From Methylococcaceae bacterium (lineage in GTDB: Bacteria; Pseudomonadota; Gammaproteobacteria; Methylococcales; Methylomonadaceae): DNA of 34,321 bases. Both the position numbers and the translations under genes were made by a program. Of the stretch, positions 32,485 through 34,321 are shown piece by piece. The stretch lies in NCBI GenBank assembly GCA_021647145.1, contig JAKIVF010000025.1, positions 1 through 34,321 of the forward strand. The letters run 5' to 3'. Position 1 is the stretch's first letter; each line of letters opens with the position of its first letter. The notes beneath the pieces are model-generated. The model was not told the origin of the DNA, made no database searches, and was given only the letters and a program-made list of their open reading frames with translations.

Positions 32485-33852
32485 TTGAAGAAAATAAAAC
32501 AAAGAGTTTTGAGAATAGTTTGGGTCGCATTGCTTATTATTATCAAAATCACCTCTTCAAATGCTGATGAGTGGGGAGTTAATGCAGGTATTGATCAAAA
32601 CATATCATATGATGACAATGTGATCATGAGAGGTGATGATGTTCCAATAAAAAATGATGACCCATTAAATAATGATGAGCTAAATAGAGCATCACTGATT
32701 TATAAAGTAACACCTTCATTTAATCTTTCACATAAAACAGATGTTTCAGATGTTTCAGCATATGCTAGCTATGGTGTACAACGATATTTTAATATAAAAA
32801 AATTCGATAGAAATCACCAAAATTACGGAATCAAAGGGCAGTATAAGAATGAAAGGGCAAGTTGGAAGCTCGATTCATCATATAGTATCACTCCCTCAAG
32901 AGATACTGCACAACAAGAATCTGGGGATTTTCAAATAGATTCTGAAAGAAAATCATTTTCTATTTCTCCTACTATTTCTTATGAAATAACTGAACAAGAT
33001 AGTTTGTCATTTATAACACAATATACTAATACTCAATATTCTCTCAACGATTCTGATAGAAAAGAATTAACTGATGAAAGGTGTACTTCTGAAATATTTA
33101 ATGAGAACAAACTTGATACATCATGCAATTTGAGTGATTATAAGGTTTTTAATCTTAAATTATTATGGTCAAGAAAATGGTCGGAAAGATACATGAGTTC
33201 CTTAGACGTATTCTATAATAATTTTAAATCATCAAAAATAATTACTGACGAAGATGAATTAAAGAGTCATACAGGTGGAGCAAATATTACTTCAACATAC
33301 ATATTTTCTGAAAGGCTAGATTTATTTGGGACCGTTGGCTTTAGAGTAACAAAAACAAATAATATTACAAACAGAAGTTTTATTATTCCAGCTAATACAG
33401 AGAATGATCCAAATAGTGTTGATACGTTTAGTACCAAAGAAGGATCTAACGAACCAGGATGGTTATTAAATATTGGAGCTAATTATCATGATAATAATTG
33501 GCAAACAGAATTTATAGTCTATCATGGGCTACAGCCATCCTCACAGGGAGGGTTGCTTGATCAGACTAAAGTTAATATAGATTTACGATATAATTTTACA
33601 GAAAGGTTATATGCTACCTTATTAAGTGATTATCAAATCAGCAAGCCTGATGGCAGTGAAAATGAAAGAACAAACATTACCTTTCACCCATCATTAAATT
33701 GGAAATTAAATCCCGATTGGACAGTTTCGACAAGTTATCGATATCGATATCAAAAAAGATTTTTAAGAAGTAATGAAGAGGAAGATGCTGATTCAAATTT
33801 ATATATGTTATCTATAAATTATAGGTGGCAAGGCTTAAAAATTGCGAGATAA
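32485..33852 (+). CDS. Outer-membrane beta-barrel protein of the exopolysaccharide/PEP-CTERM locus
   Basis: A 455-residue exported protein. A signal peptide (KKIKQRVLRIVWVALLIIIKITSSNA) precedes DEWGVNAGIDQNISYDDNV. The rest is alternating polar/aromatic strands typical of a barrel (e.g. WKLDSSYSITPS, SFSISPTISYEI, VFNLKLLWSRKW, WTVSTSYRYRYQ). It ends near SNLYMLSINYRW, an aromatic-rich final strand like a BAM recognition signal. This resembles the uncharacterised outer-membrane proteins found in PEP-CTERM polysaccharide loci (EpsL-like or BBP2-like). Two Cys residues in the middle could form a disulfide. The start is TTG 32485; no ATG is available before the signal peptide. It ends 2 bases before the next gene, so the two are cotranscribed. 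It may be a secretion channel or a polysaccharide anchor. Confidence 0.75.
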   Translation: MKKIKQRVLRIVWVALLIIIKITSSNADEWGVNAGIDQNISYDDNVIMRGDDVPIKNDDPLNNDELNRASLIYKVTPSFNLSHKTDVSDVSAYASYGVQRYFNIKKFDRNHQNYGIKGQYKNERASWKLDSSYSITPSRDTAQQESGDFQIDSERKSFSISPTISYEITEQDSLSFITQYTNTQYSLNDSDRKELTDERCTSEIFNENKLDTSCNLSDYKVFNLKLLWSRKWSERYMSSLDVFYNNFKSSKIITDEDELKSHTGGANITSTYIFSERLDLFGTVGFRVTKTNNITNRSFIIPANTENDPNSVDTFSTKEGSNEPGWLLNIGANYHDNNWQTEFIVYHGLQPSSQGGLLDQTKVNIDLRYNFTERLYATLLSDYQISKPDGSENERTNITFHPSLNWKLNPDWTVSTSYRYRYQKRFLRSNEEEDADSNLYMLSINYRWQGLKIAR

Positions 33853-33854
33853 AT

Positions 33855-34321
33855 ATGGAAATTGAAGAAGATGAAGTTAAAACATTTAAAGATTATATTC
33901 AAATAGCAAGGAGGCGTAAATATTACATTGTAATACCAATGTTATTTTTACTTGCATTAAGTTCTATAATAGCATTGATATTACCTCCTGTTTATCGTTC
34001 TGAGGCAACTATATTAATTGAACAGCAACATATCCCCATTGAGCTTGTTAAATCAACAGTTGTCAGTTTTGCAGATGAACGAATTCAGCAGATTAAACAA
34101 AAAATAATGCGAATTGATAGCATAAATAAAATGATATCAAAATTTAATTTATATGCTGACCAAGCTGAAAAGCTTAGCCCAACAGAATATGCAGAAACTT
34201 TTGCTGAAAATGTTTTAGTAGATGTTGTTAGTGCAGATGTAATTAGTCAAGGCAAACAGTCAAAAGCAACATTAGCCTTTACAATATCCTTTGATCATAA
34301 AAATCCTGTAATTGCACAAAA
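33855..34321 (+). CDS. Chain-length determinant / Wzz-GumC family protein (partial, N-terminus)
   Basis: The frame opens at ATG 33855 and runs off the window after 155 codons. The N-terminus EIEEDEVKTFKDYIQIARRRKYYIVI leads into a membrane helix at about residues 24-44. PPVYRSEATILIEQQ follows, the hallmark of Wzz/GumC/EpsF polysaccharide co-polymerases that set chain length. The periplasmic part continues with SFADERIQQIKQKIMRIDSINKMISKF. The end is not visible, so a fused tyrosine kinase cannot be excluded. It starts 2 bases after the barrel gene. In PEP-CTERM loci this gene is usually followed by a tyrosine kinase and an exosortase. Confidence 0.88.
   Translation, partial: MEIEEDEVKTFKDYIQIARRRKYYIVIPMLFLLALSSIIALILPPVYRSEATILIEQQHIPIELVKSTVVSFADERIQQIKQKIMRIDSINKMISKFNLYADQAEKLSPTEYAETFAENVLVDVVSADVISQGKQSKATLAFTISFDHKNPVIAQ

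Overview
This is AT-rich gammaproteobacterial DNA with two conserved chromosomal blocks: hisS-yfgM-bamB-der at the left, and tRNA-Leu, tig, clpP, clpX, lon, hup, tRNA-Val, tRNA-Asp, ppiD after it. The order of both blocks matches what is known from Escherichia and Pseudomonas. Two tandem MtdB-like methylene-tetrahydromethanopterin dehydrogenases point to a methylotroph. Together with a PEP-CTERM protein and a PEP-CTERM-type exopolysaccharide locus, they suggest a Methylococcales-like methanotroph or methylotroph. That placement is inference from gene content; no 16S or pmoA is in view.

Layout. Bases 1-4711: the end of hisS, then yfgM, bamB, der and tpx (translation, protein export, outer-membrane assembly, ribosome assembly, peroxide defence). 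Bases 4781-5219: a small membrane protein followed by a complete 183-bp miniature inverted-repeat element with an 8-bp target duplication. Bases 5253-14458: tRNA-Leu(UAG) and the protein-quality block, with two more tRNAs between hup and ppiD. Bases 14538-16167 (minus): a MotA/MotB-type stator pair. Bases 16576-18391 (minus): the tandem methylotrophy dehydrogenases. They diverge from icd (NAD type), a 5-formyl-THF cyclo-ligase and nspC (carboxynorspermidine decarboxylase) at 18533-21297. Bases 21314-24272: an HDOD protein and, divergently, a pseudoreceiver-GGDEF-EAL protein whose GGDEF half looks degenerate while its EAL half looks intact. Bases 24301-28742: mrcB, lolA and rarA.

Bases 29477-34321 are the start of an exopolysaccharide locus: a WcaJ-type priming sugar transferase, a PEP-CTERM protein, a short Wza-like export protein, an outer-membrane beta-barrel and the N-terminus of a Wzz/GumC-like chain-length protein. 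The locus continues past the window edge, and no exosortase is visible.

The most notable non-coding features are four. (i) A likely cyclic-di-GMP-I (GEMM) riboswitch lies just upstream of the PEP-CTERM gene. (ii) The miniature transposable element is intact. (iii) A run of five ATGATT hexamers precedes the priming transferase. (iv) A long imperfect palindrome sits between lolA and rarA. With the GGDEF-EAL protein nearby, the riboswitch suggests that second-messenger signalling controls surface polysaccharide and a sorted surface protein.
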